Below, in pieces: positions 63,891-64,000 of a stretch of DNA of 64,000 nt. Position numbers and translations under genes: made by a program. Under the pieces are notes generated by a model. It ran no database searches. It had not been told where the DNA came from and worked only from the letters and a program-made list of their open reading frames with translations. Position 1 is the first letter of the stretch, and every line of letters begins with the position of its first letter. The stretch spans positions 29,528,578 through 29,592,577 of the forward strand of contig OU015533.1 in assembly GCA_907165065.1 (NCBI GenBank). The letters run 5' to 3'. The DNA is from Caprimulgus europaeus (lineage: Eukaryota; Chordata; Aves; Caprimulgiformes; Caprimulgidae).

Positions 63891-64000
63891 TGTAGCCGGC
63901 CGCAGGGACAAGCGTTTCTGCTCATCTTTTGCTGGGCGCGCAAACAAGTATTTCCTCGTTGTTTTCATATTTTCAACCATATGAAATCTCACCAAAAAAA
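63648..64000 (+). other. TMEM237: Start of first intron of probable TMEM237
   Basis: GC-rich at first, turning AT-rich after about 63940. No second exon visible. Long minus-strand open frames here are a by-product of GC-rich sequence. Confidence 0.45.

Noticed and set aside
63328-63995. Long minus-strand open frames over the CpG island
   Set aside because: Proline, alanine and arginine-rich translations are what GC-rich promoter DNA gives in any frame. They overlap each other in different frames and show no domain.

Overview
The window is vertebrate and avian. It has long AT-rich introns, one 3' CR1 LINE fragment on each strand, and an LTR that I recognise as an endogenous retrovirus family widespread in neoavian birds. 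That suggests a neoavian bird rather than a chicken-like one, although the species cannot be fixed from the sequence. Gene order and orientation match human 2q33: ALS2, then MPP4, then TMEM237, all transcribed left to right here.

Layout. Positions 1-1918 are ALS2 intron. Thirty ALS2 coding exons run from 1919 to the stop at 30921-30923, equivalent to human exons 5-34. They join in frame into 1285 residues: the back half of the RCC1-like domain, DH, PH, MORN repeats and VPS9. The 5' part of the gene (about 370 residues) lies left of the window. The 3' UTR probably ends near an AATAAA at 32164. From about 32.2 to 41.9 kb there is intergenic or MPP4 5' sequence with two candidate first coding exons and no other gene I can support. 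MPP4 runs through 20 secure coding exons from 41905 to the stop at 62090-62092, giving L27, PDZ, SH3, HOOK and guanylate-kinase-like regions. A CpG-rich promoter begins about 1.3 kb after the MPP4 stop, with a short first coding exon assigned by synteny to TMEM237. The window ends inside that gene's first intron.

The most interesting structure is in the MPP4 linker between SH3 and GK (49.3-55.8 kb). Five very small exons of 18, 39, 21, 15 and 42 nt all begin and end in phase 1. Most were found by frame logic and by similarity to a longer human isoform I recall. The exon before them ends in a lone T and three of the five start with AG, so joining it directly to those three makes a TAG stop. 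The 18-nt exon therefore works as a gatekeeper for the longer linker.

Other points are two GC-AG introns (ALS2 at 7912, MPP4 at 43850), a solo ERV LTR antisense in ALS2, a 22-bp perfect palindrome and a cluster of hairpins. The genes share no pathway: ALS2 is an endosomal Rab5/Rac exchange factor, MPP4 a photoreceptor-synapse scaffold and TMEM237 a ciliary transition-zone protein. They are adjacent by conserved synteny.
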